Source: a virus
Strand: one strand, 5' to 3'
Virus record (IMG/VR): IMGVR_UViG_3300025579_000001
Coordinates: 1-21,761 of that record
Length of the DNA stretch: 21,761 nt
A program made the translations under genes and the position numbers. The notes under the pieces are model-generated. The model had not been told where the DNA came from. It ran no database searches and worked only from the letters and a program-made list of their open reading frames with translations. Positions 7,897 through 14,788 of this stretch are shown piece by piece; the first letter of the stretch is position 1, and every line of letters begins with the position of its first letter.

Positions 7897-8380
7897 GGTT
7901 GCTGCTCTCGGGATGTCAGATAGTCGGCCCGGCCCATGATCTGTATCACGACGGCCGGAGTCGACTGGAGGTCCGTCCACGACCAACCGGGATGGGTCTT
8001 GAGCCAGATGGCGTCCAGGAGGTCGGGCTCGGCACTGGTCACGGGGGCACCCTTCACCCAGGCCCGGAGGTCGCGGTCGAAGCGTTTGGGTCGGCCCTCG
8101 CGATCTGCATCTCGAGCGCGCCCGCGGTGAGCAAGTCAACGACCGTCTGCGACAGGGCGTCGAACGCCGTGGTCGGCGGACCGTTCACGGCGTCCACGTC
8201 ACCGACCGACCAGGTGGCGACGTAAGCCGCCGCCACCTCCACGTTGAAGTCGAGCATCTGCTCGAGTGTCGGATGATCCCCGGCGCGCGACATCTTGCGG
8301 ACGATCCGCATTCGCCGCGCGTGGGTGATCCGCGGCTCAAGTTCGGCCCAGCCGCCGGGCCATTCGATCCGCTTAGACAT
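7893..8380 (-). CDS. Tail assembly chaperone, frameshifted form (gpGT-like)
   Basis: This is a fused product of 162 residues made by a -1 frameshift. Residues 1-99 come from the gpG-like frame (8380-8084). The ribosome then slips back one base at CCCAAAC and reads 63 more codons from 8084 to the TGA at 7893-7895. The added part begins RFDRDLRAWVKGAPVTSAEP and contains DLLDAIWLKTHPGWSW and VVIQIMGRADYLTSREQ. That pattern is typical of the T part, whose job is to contact the tape measure protein. The T frame has no start codon of its own in a suitable place, which supports expression by shifting. The TGA overlaps the next gene's ATG (ATGA). Confidence 0.85.
8054..8380 (-). CDS. Tail assembly chaperone, short form (gpG-like)
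   Basis: This 108-residue protein, largely helical, begins MSKRIEWPGGWAELEPR. It is located between the tail tube and tape measure genes, which is the diagnostic place for tail assembly chaperones. These bind the tape measure and recruit tube subunits, and they are absent from the finished virion. The last nine residues (ASTATSGPG) are made only if the ribosome stays in frame. A slippery CCCAAAC covers codons 98-99 (Pro-Asn), and a -1 shift there gives the longer form. The start uses an ATG that shares its first base position with the end of the tail tube gene. Confidence 0.88.
   Translation of the reverse strand: MSKRIEWPGGWAELEPRITHARRMRIVRKMSRAGDHPTLEQMLDFNVEVAAAYVATWSVGDVDAVNGPPTTAFDALSQTVVDLLTAGALEMQIARADPNASTATSGPG
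8084..8090 (-). promoter_or_regulatory. -1 programmed frameshift site CCCAAAC
   Basis: The minus strand reads C-CCA-AAC in the gpG frame, a canonical X-XXY-YYZ heptamer. Slipping back one base re-pairs CCC and AAA. An AGGG-type Shine-Dalgarno-like stretch lies 5 bases upstream. No strong downstream pseudoknot was obvious by eye. Confidence 0.85.
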
Positions 8381-9378
8381 TACGTGATCGTCAGCAATCC
8401 GCTGTCCACGAGGTAGATGTACGAGCTCGTGGCCGTCGTGTCATAGACGCCCTCGAGGGTGAAGGTCTGGAAGCCGAGGTCGTTCTGCTCCTCGTTCTTC
8501 ATGGCGGTGTAGACGCCATAGAGGTCGAGCTGGATGTAATAGGTCGAACTGCCGATGGTCGGGCCGACGCTCTTGATGCGGACCTTGCGCGGCGTCTTGG
8601 CGATGTAGCAGTCCCACTCGGTCTTGTTGGCGTAGTACCGGGAGCCTTCCAGCTTCCAGCCGACCGGCCCGGGGCGGAAGGTGGCCGTCGCCGACGTCGT
8701 GTTGTTGAGCGTGTAGAGGTTCTGGAAGCCGTTGTCGAGCGTCCACTTGAGGCTGGACCAGTACGTGTCCGCCGTGGTCCCGATCGTGGTGGTGTCGATC
8801 GTCACGGCCGTCGTATTGGCCGAGGCGACGTAGGTCGAGCCGATGGCGGCGGCAGCCCCGGTGAAGGCCGTAGTCTGCACGGCTGCGTTGGGCGTTACGA
8901 ACTTGGCGTCATAGGTAACGAGCCCTTCGCCGGACTTGTCGAAGGTGATCGCGAGGCTGTCGCCGAGCAGGTTCTTGAGCGTAACGACCGGCGCGGTCGC
9001 CCCGATGCCGTCGGAGTAGCCGAACTGGGAGGAGAAGGACGAGAGATCGTCGGAGGTGTGGGTCGGGAGGTACGTCCAGAGGTAGTCGACGCCGACGCCC
9101 TTGACGCCCGTTACGGCACCCTTGCAGAAGACTTGGCCGAGCCAGAGCGCCATGTCGTAAGACAGGACGCCGCTCATCTCGAGGGTGTTGGTCTCGGTGC
9201 CGGCGGCGGCGGTGTTGTAGCCCTCATAGGACCCGGTGAGCCGCAGCGGGCGGATCGTCTGGACGTCCTGCTGCCAGAAGGCCGTGTCGAACTCGAGGGC
9301 GTGGGCCATCGCCGTGGCCGCGGCGGTACGGGTGGCATCGATGCCCTCCCGCCCACTTTTGAAGATCTTGAGGGCCAA
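8380..9378 (-). CDS. Major tail tube protein
   Basis: This 332-residue, beta-rich protein is rich in Thr, Tyr and Gly. It is placed exactly between the neck genes and the tail assembly chaperones. Features of tail tube proteins are the early FKSGREGIDATRTAAATAMA, SYDMALWLGQVFCKGAV near residues 73-89, and C-terminal strands such as IQLDLYGVYTAMKNEEQ and TFTLEGVYDTTATSSY. Hexameric rings of this protein stack to make the tail. The size, at the larger end for the family, suggests an added domain near residues 160-230 (NAAVQTTAFTGAAAAIGST and after) that is Ala/Thr-rich. The start comes just after the 60-aa stop and the gene shares one base with the chaperone start. Confidence 0.88.
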   Translation of the reverse strand: MALKIFKSGREGIDATRTAAATAMAHALEFDTAFWQQDVQTIRPLRLTGSYEGYNTAAAGTETNTLEMSGVLSYDMALWLGQVFCKGAVTGVKGVGVDYLWTYLPTHTSDDLSSFSSQFGYSDGIGATAPVVTLKNLLGDSLAITFDKSGEGLVTYDAKFVTPNAAVQTTAFTGAAAAIGSTYVASANTTAVTIDTTTIGTTADTYWSSLKWTLDNGFQNLYTLNNTTSATATFRPGPVGWKLEGSRYYANKTEWDCYIAKTPRKVRIKSVGPTIGSSTYYIQLDLYGVYTAMKNEEQNDLGFQTFTLEGVYDTTATSSYIYLVDSGLLTIT

Positions 9379-9379
9379 C

Positions 9380-9562
9380 TCATGCCTCCTTTACCGGCTC
9401 GGCCGGCTTCTCTGTCTTGGGCGGCGACTTGGAGTAGCCGCCCGGATGCTCGGCGACGAGGCGGTCTGCCTCTTCCGGGGGAACGTGGAGCGGAACGGGT
9501 GCGAAGCCGAACCCGAGGACGAACCCCGGCCGCGGCCAGACCGTTACGAGCTTGCCTGCCAT
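9380..9562 (-). CDS. Small tail-module protein, 60 aa
   Basis: This 60-residue ORF has a compact beginning (KLVTVWPRPGFVLGFGFAPV), a short helix (PPEEADRLVAEHP) and a Lys/Pro/Glu-rich tail. The ATG at 9562 has a strong site (AGGAGGG). The open frame reaches 9706, but that part lies inside the tail terminator gene. Small proteins like this, just before the tail tube gene, are frequent in siphoviruses and lack a known role. Its stop is one base from the tail tube start. Confidence 0.78.
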   Translation of the reverse strand: MAGKLVTVWPRPGFVLGFGFAPVPLHVPPEEADRLVAEHPGGYSKSPPKTEKPAEPVKEA

Positions 9563-9572
9563 GCGGTCCCTC

Positions 9573-9995
9573 CTACGGGGTGAATGCGCTCGGCTCTTGC
9601 ACGAGCACGGAGAGCGTGAAGTCGATGACCTGGTATTGCGCCTGCCCCACCTCCGCGTACAGGTCGGTGTTCCATTGCACGATCTCGGCCTTGGCGACCG
9701 TGCCACTCAACGTGATCCCCGCCTCGAAGGCCACGACGAAGGCGTCCACGAGGTTGTTGATGACGGTCGACGTCTGGTCGGCATCGGCTGTCCGCTCGAC
9801 GTAGGCGTGGATCGGGAACGTGTAGTCGATCCTCCGCCTCCCGAGGGTCCCGCCGGCGCTCTCGGCGTGGTGCGAACCCACCACGGCCCAGGGCGAGGCG
9901 GGGATCGTGTCCGGTGGGCGCGGCGACGTGCCGCGGATCCCAGCGACGCCCGCGGCCTTGGCTGCTACCGCGACGCAGATGGCGTTGGTGTTCAT
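9573..9995 (-). CDS. Probable tail terminator or tail completion protein
   Basis: This 140-residue protein starts at an ATG overlapping the connector stop. The open frame continues upstream to 10244, but that part lies inside the connector gene and is rejected. The segment from about 55 to 135 (IDYTFPIHAYVERTADADQ, TVINNLVDAFVVAFEAG, QYQVIDFTLSVLVQE) has the alternating strand, helix, strand order typical of tail terminators, which cap the tail tube and join it to the neck. Position between a connector and the tail tube gene fits that role. A second connector (stopper) is the main alternative. Confidence 0.75.
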   Translation of the reverse strand: MNTNAICVAVAAKAAGVAGIRGTSPRPPDTIPASPWAVVGSHHAESAGGTLGRRRIDYTFPIHAYVERTADADQTSTVINNLVDAFVVAFEAGITLSGTVAKAEIVQWNTDLYAEVGQAQYQVIDFTLSVLVQEPSAFTP

Positions 9996-10864
9996 CCGAC
10001 CATCACATCGGTATAGGCCGCCAGCGCCGGGATCTTGTCCGTCGTCAGGACGCGTTGGTAGGTCCGCTCGCCTTCGACGCCGATCGTGAAGCTGGACGTT
10101 CCGCCGGAGCCGCGAGCCCGGTAGCGGGACACCACCAGCATCTCGGCGATGTCGCGGATGACCGGCGGGACGGTGGCCCAGCCGAAGGCACCCGTGAGCT
10201 TGATGGTCCGCCTGCCGCGGTAGAGCCGAAACCCCGACACCCAACCGAGCGAGAGCCGCGTGGCCGGCCAGCCCGGCGACCGGCGGAGGTCCGGCGGGTC
10301 GAGGTAGTAGCCCGTCGTGACTTCGGTGTACGTTCCCGTGCTGTCCGGCTGGTCGATGGCGGCAACCCCGAGGTAGGTCACGGAGCGGATGCCGCGCGGC
10401 AGGAAGAGCGTCATCCCGTCGCCGAAGTAATCGAGGTACACCGTCTTGGTACCGCTCGGCGGATCGGGGAGGAAGCTGCGTCCGGTCACGCTCTGGATTT
10501 CATCGGTCACCGATGCGATGGCGCTCAGGAGCCAGGGATCATCGCCGGTGTCCGGGATCGCGAGCCTCCGCTTGACGTCCTCGAGGTCGCAGAGGCCCGC
10601 CTCGCCAAGCTGGAACGCGGCATCGTAGGCGCTGAAACTTGTTCCCCCGGAGTCGCTGTACCGAACGCGATACCAAGCGGTCGTGGTGCCCGTGGAGTCC
10701 CAGTAGATGTACGTCGTCGTCCCCGCGAGCAGCGCCATCGTGTCGATCTCGGTGTACGGCCCTGCCTGGAGCGTCCCGCGCTCGATACGAAGCACGGCGC
10801 CCGCGCCGTAGGTGACGAGGAGGGCTGCCGGGGTGGCGACCGGGAGATTGAGCATCACGGCCAT
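9992..10864 (-). CDS. Head-tail connector with N-terminal beta domain
   Basis: This is a 290-residue neck protein. Residues about 90-290 have the gp6-type connector pattern: CDLEDVKRRLAI, then DPWLLSAIASVTDEIQSVTGRSF, and later PPVIRDIAEMLVVSRYRARG. Such proteins form the ring under the portal. The first 85 residues are different: IERGTLQAGPYTEID, TTTYIYWDSTG and TAWYRVRYSDSGGTSFS read like a fibronectin III-type beta-sandwich, an extra domain often used for weak carbohydrate binding on virions. The start has a good site (AGAAAGGG). An ATG four codons later is an alternative. The stop overlaps the next ATG (ATGA). The gene follows the GH16 gene after 55 bases. Confidence 0.87.
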   Translation of the reverse strand: MAVMLNLPVATPAALLVTYGAGAVLRIERGTLQAGPYTEIDTMALLAGTTTYIYWDSTGTTTAWYRVRYSDSGGTSFSAYDAAFQLGEAGLCDLEDVKRRLAIPDTGDDPWLLSAIASVTDEIQSVTGRSFLPDPPSGTKTVYLDYFGDGMTLFLPRGIRSVTYLGVAAIDQPDSTGTYTEVTTGYYLDPPDLRRSPGWPATRLSLGWVSGFRLYRGRRTIKLTGAFGWATVPPVIRDIAEMLVVSRYRARGSGGTSSFTIGVEGERTYQRVLTTDKIPALAAYTDVMVG

Positions 10865-10919
10865 GTCAGCCCTTTCTTGCGTTCTCGTCAGCAGTCAGCG
10901 GCATCGCGCCTACTCCCGG

Positions 10920-11642
10920 TCATGCCTGAACCCGCACCCAGTCAACCCGCATGTCGGCGGGCGATGGCGTGGATACCGTCGATAGTTGGGTCCAGTTGCC
11001 GACCACATGGCTGAGGACCATGAACATCGGGACAGATGGCACGTTCGTCGTGGCCCGTGCCATCTCAACTCCGTCTAGGAGACTGGCGACAAACCCCGCG
11101 CGCCACTCCATCTCGAACGTGTGCCAGCCGGTCGTAAGGTCCGTGCCGGCGTCGATGGTATGGGTATCACTCACCGGGGTATCGTGCGGACCGTAATGCA
11201 CCGTGAACGCGTAACGACTTACGCCGGGCCACGGTGACGAGGTGCTCGGGTAGTTCGAGGTATTCGGGTACCCCTCCAGCACGTCGAGTTCAGGTGGCCA
11301 GGAGTCGTCGATCGGCATCAGCCAGAACGCCGGCCAGAGTCCGTCGCCCGTTGGATATCGGATGCGTGCTGAAAAGTTGCCGTACAGTTGACTGAACAGA
11401 CCCTTAGTCGCGATAACCCCCGCCCCCCATGCGCGGCCAGAAGGCGTCGTCATCCGCTCACAACGGATCGTCAGGGCGCTGTTGGCGACACTTGCCTGTC
11501 TCGTGTCGGTAAAGCAGTCGGACTCTAACCCGAGTTGGGTGCTATTCCACTGACCCATCGTCCACTTGGCCGCGTCGAGCGACGAGCCGGTGAAGTTATC
11601 TTCGAAGGTATATGTCCGACCAGACGCCAAACGGTGAGTCAT
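10920..11642 (-). CDS. GH16-type glycoside hydrolase (probable depolymerase)
   Basis: This is a 240-residue single-domain enzyme. It has the GH16 signature E-x-D-x-x-E at E118-L-D120-V-L-E123 (PELDVLEGY), the nucleophile and acid/base pair of the beta-bulge type, preceded by the family-typical GLWPAFWLMP at 101-110. A C-terminal MRVDWVRV matches the last strand. GH16 enzymes cut beta-1,3/1,4-glucans and galactans. The substrate here is unknown. No signal peptide is present, so it should act as part of the virion or after lysis. The ATG at 11642 overlaps the fibre stop (ATGA). The open frame extends upstream to 11825, but those 61 codons lie inside the fibre gene and look like out-of-frame sequence. 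It is probably bound to, or co-made with, the fibre. Confidence 0.88.
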   Translation of the reverse strand: MTHRLASGRTYTFEDNFTGSSLDAAKWTMGQWNSTQLGLESDCFTDTRQASVANSALTIRCERMTTPSGRAWGAGVIATKGLFSQLYGNFSARIRYPTGDGLWPAFWLMPIDDSWPPELDVLEGYPNTSNYPSTSSPWPGVSRYAFTVHYGPHDTPVSDTHTIDAGTDLTTGWHTFEMEWRAGFVASLLDGVEMARATTNVPSVPMFMVLSHVVGNWTQLSTVSTPSPADMRVDWVRVQA

Positions 11643-13141
11643 GCGAGGAACACAACGGCGAAGTTCTGCGTCGTCCCCGCCGCAAGGGTCAGTGGACCGG
11701 CCGGAAGCGGGAAGGACGTGGCGACTTCTCCATACCATAGGCAGTCGGAGTCCTGCGGTCCAGGGCCCGCGCCGAGCGCCGCCCTGACAGTGATGGTTGC
11801 GTTGTCCGCCGCTATCGAAGCCCAATACTTCACGCCCGGAACGAGCGCAAGGCTGCCCGTGAGATTGATTGTCTGAGTCGACCAGGTGCCTGAGGCAGCC
11901 GTCGATCCGGTGGATGCCAAACGGTGGAAGGTGGCATCGTAGATGCCCAGGTCAATGTTCCCCGAGGTGGCCTGGCCGATGTAGGTTCGCGCCTTCGTGA
12001 CGGTTATCGGGTGGTTGACCTGAAAGGCGCACAGCATTGCCTTGTTGGCGGTTGGGATGGTGACGTTGTACGTACCGCAGAGCCGTGGGTCGAACGGACC
12101 GACCCAGAGATCAAGCAACGCCGGCATGGCGTGTTTGTGATCGGTCATCGCGGCGGCCGGACCGGTACCAGTCGCAGCGGAGTCCCCGAATGCTTGGGTC
12201 GAAGGCGTCCCGGCGCCCGTCGCATGGACGTGATCCGACTTGCTCGGCGTCGTGGCCGACCCACCTGCCGAGGTCCCGACGGCAGCGGCCGTCGTCCCGA
12301 GAGCGGGCATCGCGTGCTTGTGGTCGCGCCGAGCAGCGACCGTGGCCGCGCCGACGGCAGCCGAGTCCCCGAACGCCTGCGTCGAGGGAGCCGTGGCGTC
12401 GAAGGCGAGGATCGTGGCATCGGTGGCGAGCGCCGTTGTCGCGGAACCCGTCGCGTTGGTCGTGCCGAGGGTCAGGGCGGGCGTGGCGGTTGCGAACGCG
12501 CCGGGATGGACGTGGTCCTCGTGGCTGGCAGATACGGCGGTCCCTGCCGTCCCCGCACCGGACTCGACGATCGGGGTAGCCGTGCCGAGGGCCGGCATGG
12601 CGTGCTTGTGATCGCGGTGGGCAGCCGTCAGGGCCGTGCCCGCCGCAGCGGAGTCTCCAAATGCCTGCGTCGAAGGTGCCGTTCCGTCATGGATGGGCTT
12701 CCACGTCGGGGTGGTTTCGCCGTTCACGACGCCGAGCACTTCGAGGATGTTGGCGGCTGGGACGGTGAGGGTGAGCTTCCCAGCGGTATCGGCGCCGGTT
12801 CCGACCGCGAGATCACCTGCGGCGTCCCACAGGGGATCGGTAGCCATCGCCCCGCCGCCAGTGGGAGCGGCCCATACGGGTACGTGTGTCGACGCGCTGA
12901 TCGTCAGCACCGTCCCGTCTGCGCCCTTGCTCAACTTGGCGGCGGTATCCGCGCCTGACCCAACTGCGAGATCGCCCGCGGCGTCCCAGAGAACATCGGT
13001 GGCGACCGACTTCGCCCCGACGTATGTCTTGATCTGATCGACCGTCAGTTTCTTGCTCGTGCCCGCCTCGCTGATCGGGAGTTCATCTGCCCCGAGCGCT
13101 GCCGAGGCTGCGGTGAGATCGGAAATCTTCGTGTCGCTCAT
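11639..13141 (-). CDS. Repeat-containing tail fibre with five His-x-His motifs
   Basis: This is a 500-residue fibre protein. Residues 1-40 carry the TKIS...GTSKKLTV module shared with the left-edge tailspike. Two copies of LWDAAGDLAVGxGADTA follow at about 51-66 and 105-120. Three copies of PSTQAFGDSAAxG lie at about 156, 252 and 313, each leading to DHKHAMPAL. His-x-His pairs occur at 178/180, 210/212, 274/276, 304/306 and 335/337. In T4 gp37, HxH sites bind iron along the fibre axis, and metal binding here is inferred from that. Residues about 345-500 look like a beta-sandwich receptor-binding tip. The ATG is 26 bases after the spike stop, with a weak ribosome binding site. The stop overlaps the GH16 start (ATGA). 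Confidence 0.88.
   Translation of the reverse strand: MSDTKISDLTAASAALGADELPISEAGTSKKLTVDQIKTYVGAKSVATDVLWDAAGDLAVGSGADTAAKLSKGADGTVLTISASTHVPVWAAPTGGGAMATDPLWDAAGDLAVGTGADTAGKLTLTVPAANILEVLGVVNGETTPTWKPIHDGTAPSTQAFGDSAAAGTALTAAHRDHKHAMPALGTATPIVESGAGTAGTAVSASHEDHVHPGAFATATPALTLGTTNATGSATTALATDATILAFDATAPSTQAFGDSAAVGAATVAARRDHKHAMPALGTTAAAVGTSAGGSATTPSKSDHVHATGAGTPSTQAFGDSAATGTGPAAAMTDHKHAMPALLDLWVGPFDPRLCGTYNVTIPTANKAMLCAFQVNHPITVTKARTYIGQATSGNIDLGIYDATFHRLASTGSTAASGTWSTQTINLTGSLALVPGVKYWASIAADNATITVRAALGAGPGPQDSDCLWYGEVATSFPLPAGPLTLAAGTTQNFAVVFLA
12121..12680 (-). repeat. Diverged long repeats in the fibre gene
   Basis: Three related units of roughly 75-90 bp lie near 12121-12210, 12301-12390 and 12591-12680. 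Each encodes the PSTQAFGDSAA...DHKHAMPAL block. A different repeat (LWDAAGDLAVG) is duplicated near 12790-12840 and 12950-13000. They are likely sites for unequal recombination. Confidence 0.8.
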
Positions 13142-13167
13142 GCGTGAACCTCAGAGGGCTGCATGTG

Positions 13168-14367
13168 TCAGCCGGCTTGGATGTTCGTTGCGGTGCAACT
13201 GGTCGTCGAGACAAGCGTCCCGCTGTGGGCCTGCGTGTTGCCGGTGACGGTCAGGCCGTCAATGTTCTGGAACTTGAGGAGTGGGCCGGAGCCGCTGGTG
13301 TCGGACGTGTTGTTCGTGAAGGTGATGTTGGACATGCGGGCGCTGGTTGGCTGGGCCCAGCGAACGTCCAGAACGGCACCCGTGATCGTGTTGGAGTCAA
13401 CTAGGACGTTGCTCACGATCTTACCGCTGTGTACGCCATCCACCGAGATGAACGAGTTGCCGAAGGTGCTGAAGGTGTTCCGCCGGAGGACGATGTTGCT
13501 GATGTTCGCGATGCTTAGAGACTCGGGCTCGATGTCAAAACCGCAGTAGCCGCTCGGCCCGAAGGTGTTGTCCTCGATGGTGATGTCATGGCCGCACATG
13601 ATCGAGACGCTGGCCTGCCGTCCGGCGTTGGCAATCGCGTTGTTGTGGACCCAGACGTAGGACGAGTTCTCGTTGAGCGTCACGAAGTCGCCGTAGTAAC
13701 CGCCACCGACGATCCCGCTGATCTCTAGGTACGTGCCACCATCAAAGTTGGCGAAGGCCGTGAACTCGTAAGCGTAGGAGACGCCCGGACTCGGGTTGTG
13801 CGCGGTCGAGATGAAGTTCTGGATAGTGATGTGGTTTGGCTTCGTCTCGGTCCACTGCACGTAAAACGTGGACTTCTGGAAGTCGGCGATGGTCGTGCCG
13901 GTCGGGACGCCGACGTTATTGAGCGTCGTGTTGTTGTGCCCCTCGAAGATCAGGTTGTTCCGCCCGACGACGAGAAGCCGCGAACTGATCTTGTACGTCC
14001 CGCCGAGGGTGAAGTCGATGATCGAGCCGTCTGGCACAGTGGCGATGTAGGCGTTCAGGGCCGTGGTAACGTCGGTCGCGCCGGTATGGTCAATGGTGTC
14101 CGGTACGGTGTGTGTTGCCGTCGTGACCGGGAGGGGAAACATACGGGTCGTCCCTACCGGACCCGGGATGATCCCACCCTCAAGGGCCGCAATCCGCGCA
14201 TCGAGGGCCGCGGCCCGCGCATCGAGGGCCGTGGCCCTCGCTACCAGCGTGATGAAGTCCGCATCCGTCGTAAGGCCGATGTGGCCGGCGTTCCACTTCG
14301 ACTTGCCGACAAGCGACGCGTCCGCTGGGTCCGGCTTGGTGTCTATGTAAGCGTGGGTGATCGGCAT
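13168..14367 (-). CDS. Tailspike-like protein with right-handed beta-helix
   Basis: This 399-residue protein is probably a trimeric spike that binds, and may cut, a surface polysaccharide. The first 40 residues (HAYIDTKPDPADAS and after) may be an anchor. Residues about 44-63 form heptads (ARATALDARAAALDARIAAL) encoded by 21-bp tandem repeats. From about residue 95 on, short repeated strands with Asn-rich turns (for example ITIEDNTF, IVLRRNTFS, VLVDSNTITG, ITFTNNTSD) show the parallel beta-helix of pectate lyase-like spikes. No single catalytic pair can be fixed by eye. It belongs to the adhesin cassette between the capsid and neck genes. A head fibre is also possible. Confidence 0.85.
   Translation of the reverse strand: MPITHAYIDTKPDPADASLVGKSKWNAGHIGLTTDADFITLVARATALDARAAALDARIAALEGGIIPGPVGTTRMFPLPVTTATHTVPDTIDHTGATDVTTALNAYIATVPDGSIIDFTLGGTYKISSRLLVVGRNNLIFEGHNNTTLNNVGVPTGTTIADFQKSTFYVQWTETKPNHITIQNFISTAHNPSPGVSYAYEFTAFANFDGGTYLEISGIVGGGYYGDFVTLNENSSYVWVHNNAIANAGRQASVSIMCGHDITIEDNTFGPSGYCGFDIEPESLSIANISNIVLRRNTFSTFGNSFISVDGVHSGKIVSNVLVDSNTITGAVLDVRWAQPTSARMSNITFTNNTSDTSGSGPLLKFQNIDGLTVTGNTQAHSGTLVSTTSCTATNIQAG
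14179..14241 (-). repeat. Three 21-bp tandem repeats encoding coiled-coil heptads
   Basis: Three adjacent 21-bp units (14179-14199, 14200-14220, 14221-14241) encode successive ALDAR-type heptads in the spike. The last two differ at only a few bases. The exact seven-codon unit suggests growth of the coiled coil by duplication. Confidence 0.85.
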
Positions 14368-14376
14368 GACGAACTC

Positions 14377-14565
14377 CTATGCCGTGTGGAACGTGAGCGG
14401 GTCGAAGGTCGCCGCGTCGAAGGTCCCCGCGACCGTGGGCGGCGGCACGGGCGGCTTCTCGAGGAGGGCAACCCGCGCCGCGAGGGCGTCAATCTTTGCC
14501 TGGAACGCAGCCTCGGCGGCAAGCGCCCGAAGGTACTCGGCCTTGATCGTGGTCGGCGTCGTCAT
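14377..14565 (-). CDS. 62-aa coiled-coil protein with FDPxTF tag
   Basis: This 62-residue ORF has a helical half with heptads (residues about 8-36, LRALAAEAAFQAKIDALAARVALLE), a short Pro-rich hinge (KPPVPPP), and a C-terminal tag GTFDAATFDPLTF. The tag matches the FDPLTFDPATFD stretch in the hub-like protein (residues about 407-417). Coiled coils of this kind trimerise fibres, so this may be a separate oligomerisation or linker piece for the spike encoded next. Its TAG stop overlaps the ribosome binding site (TAGGAG) of the beta-helix spike gene 10 bases further on. It has no known function as a stand-alone protein. Confidence 0.7.
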   Translation of the reverse strand: MTTPTTIKAEYLRALAAEAAFQAKIDALAARVALLEKPPVPPPTVAGTFDAATFDPLTFHTA

Positions 14566-14566
14566 C

Positions 14567-14644
14567 TCAGGCCAGCGTGAGGACCGTGCCGCCGTTCGAG
14601 CCGACGGTGGCTGCGGTCAGGGCGGAGATCTTGCTATCAGGCAT
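14567..14644 (-). CDS. 25-aa ORF matching a fibre N-terminal module
   Basis: This ORF of 25 codons begins MPDSKISALTAATVG. The start closely matches the first residues of the 500-aa fibre (MSDTKISDLTAAS) and of the left-edge tailspike (MTGTKLSALPAAS). It sits one base after the stop of the 46-aa ORF and one base before the ATG of the 62-aa ORF (TGAGATG). It is either a remnant of a fibre gene that lost the rest of its body or a minimal anchor peptide. The conserved module and the tight packing are seen directly. That it makes a stable product is uncertain. Confidence 0.5.
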   Translation of the reverse strand: MPDSKISALTAATVGSNGGTVLTLA

Positions 14645-14645
14645 G

Positions 14646-14786
14646 TCAACTCTCCATCAGGAAAACGCCGGAGCCGTCCTCCAGCAAAATCCCATTCCCG
14701 TTTTCCAGGAGGATTTCGGACTTGGCAGGCGCGCTGGACTCGGCGGGCTTCGGTGATAGGAGTAGGAGCGTCGTCAGGGCGTCCAT
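14646..14786 (-). CDS. 46-aa ORF with L-L-E-D-G repeat
   Basis: This short ORF starts MDALTTLLLLSPKPAESS and ends with two copies of a beta-type unit: EILLENGNG, then ILLEDGSGVFLMES. The same unit occurs four or five times in the hub-like minor tail protein (residues about 347-390). The ATG lies two bases after the stop of the 202-aa gene, and its own stop lies one base before the next ATG. That spacing supports real translation by coupling, although there is no separate strong ribosome binding site. It may be a small strand-swap or trimer-building peptide. The function is not known. Confidence 0.6.
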   Translation of the reverse strand: MDALTTLLLLSPKPAESSAPAKSEILLENGNGILLEDGSGVFLMES

Positions 14787-14788
14787 CG

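Noticed and set aside
7897-8139. Upstream extension of the gp10-like frame
   Set aside because: It overlaps the G and G-T chaperone frames. The sequence is Arg/Pro-rich and has no domain.
9996-10244. Upstream extension of the tail terminator frame
   Set aside because: It lies wholly inside the connector gene. The ATG at 9995 overlapping the connector stop is the natural start.
10866-10904. 12-codon ORF between the GH16 and connector genes
   Set aside because: It is too short and has no recognisable module. The space is better read as the leader and ribosome site of the connector gene.
11643-11825. Upstream extension of the GH16 frame
   Set aside because: These 61 codons lie in the fibre gene, contain Arg/Cys-rich unlikely sequence, and the ATGA overlap at 11642 is a better start.
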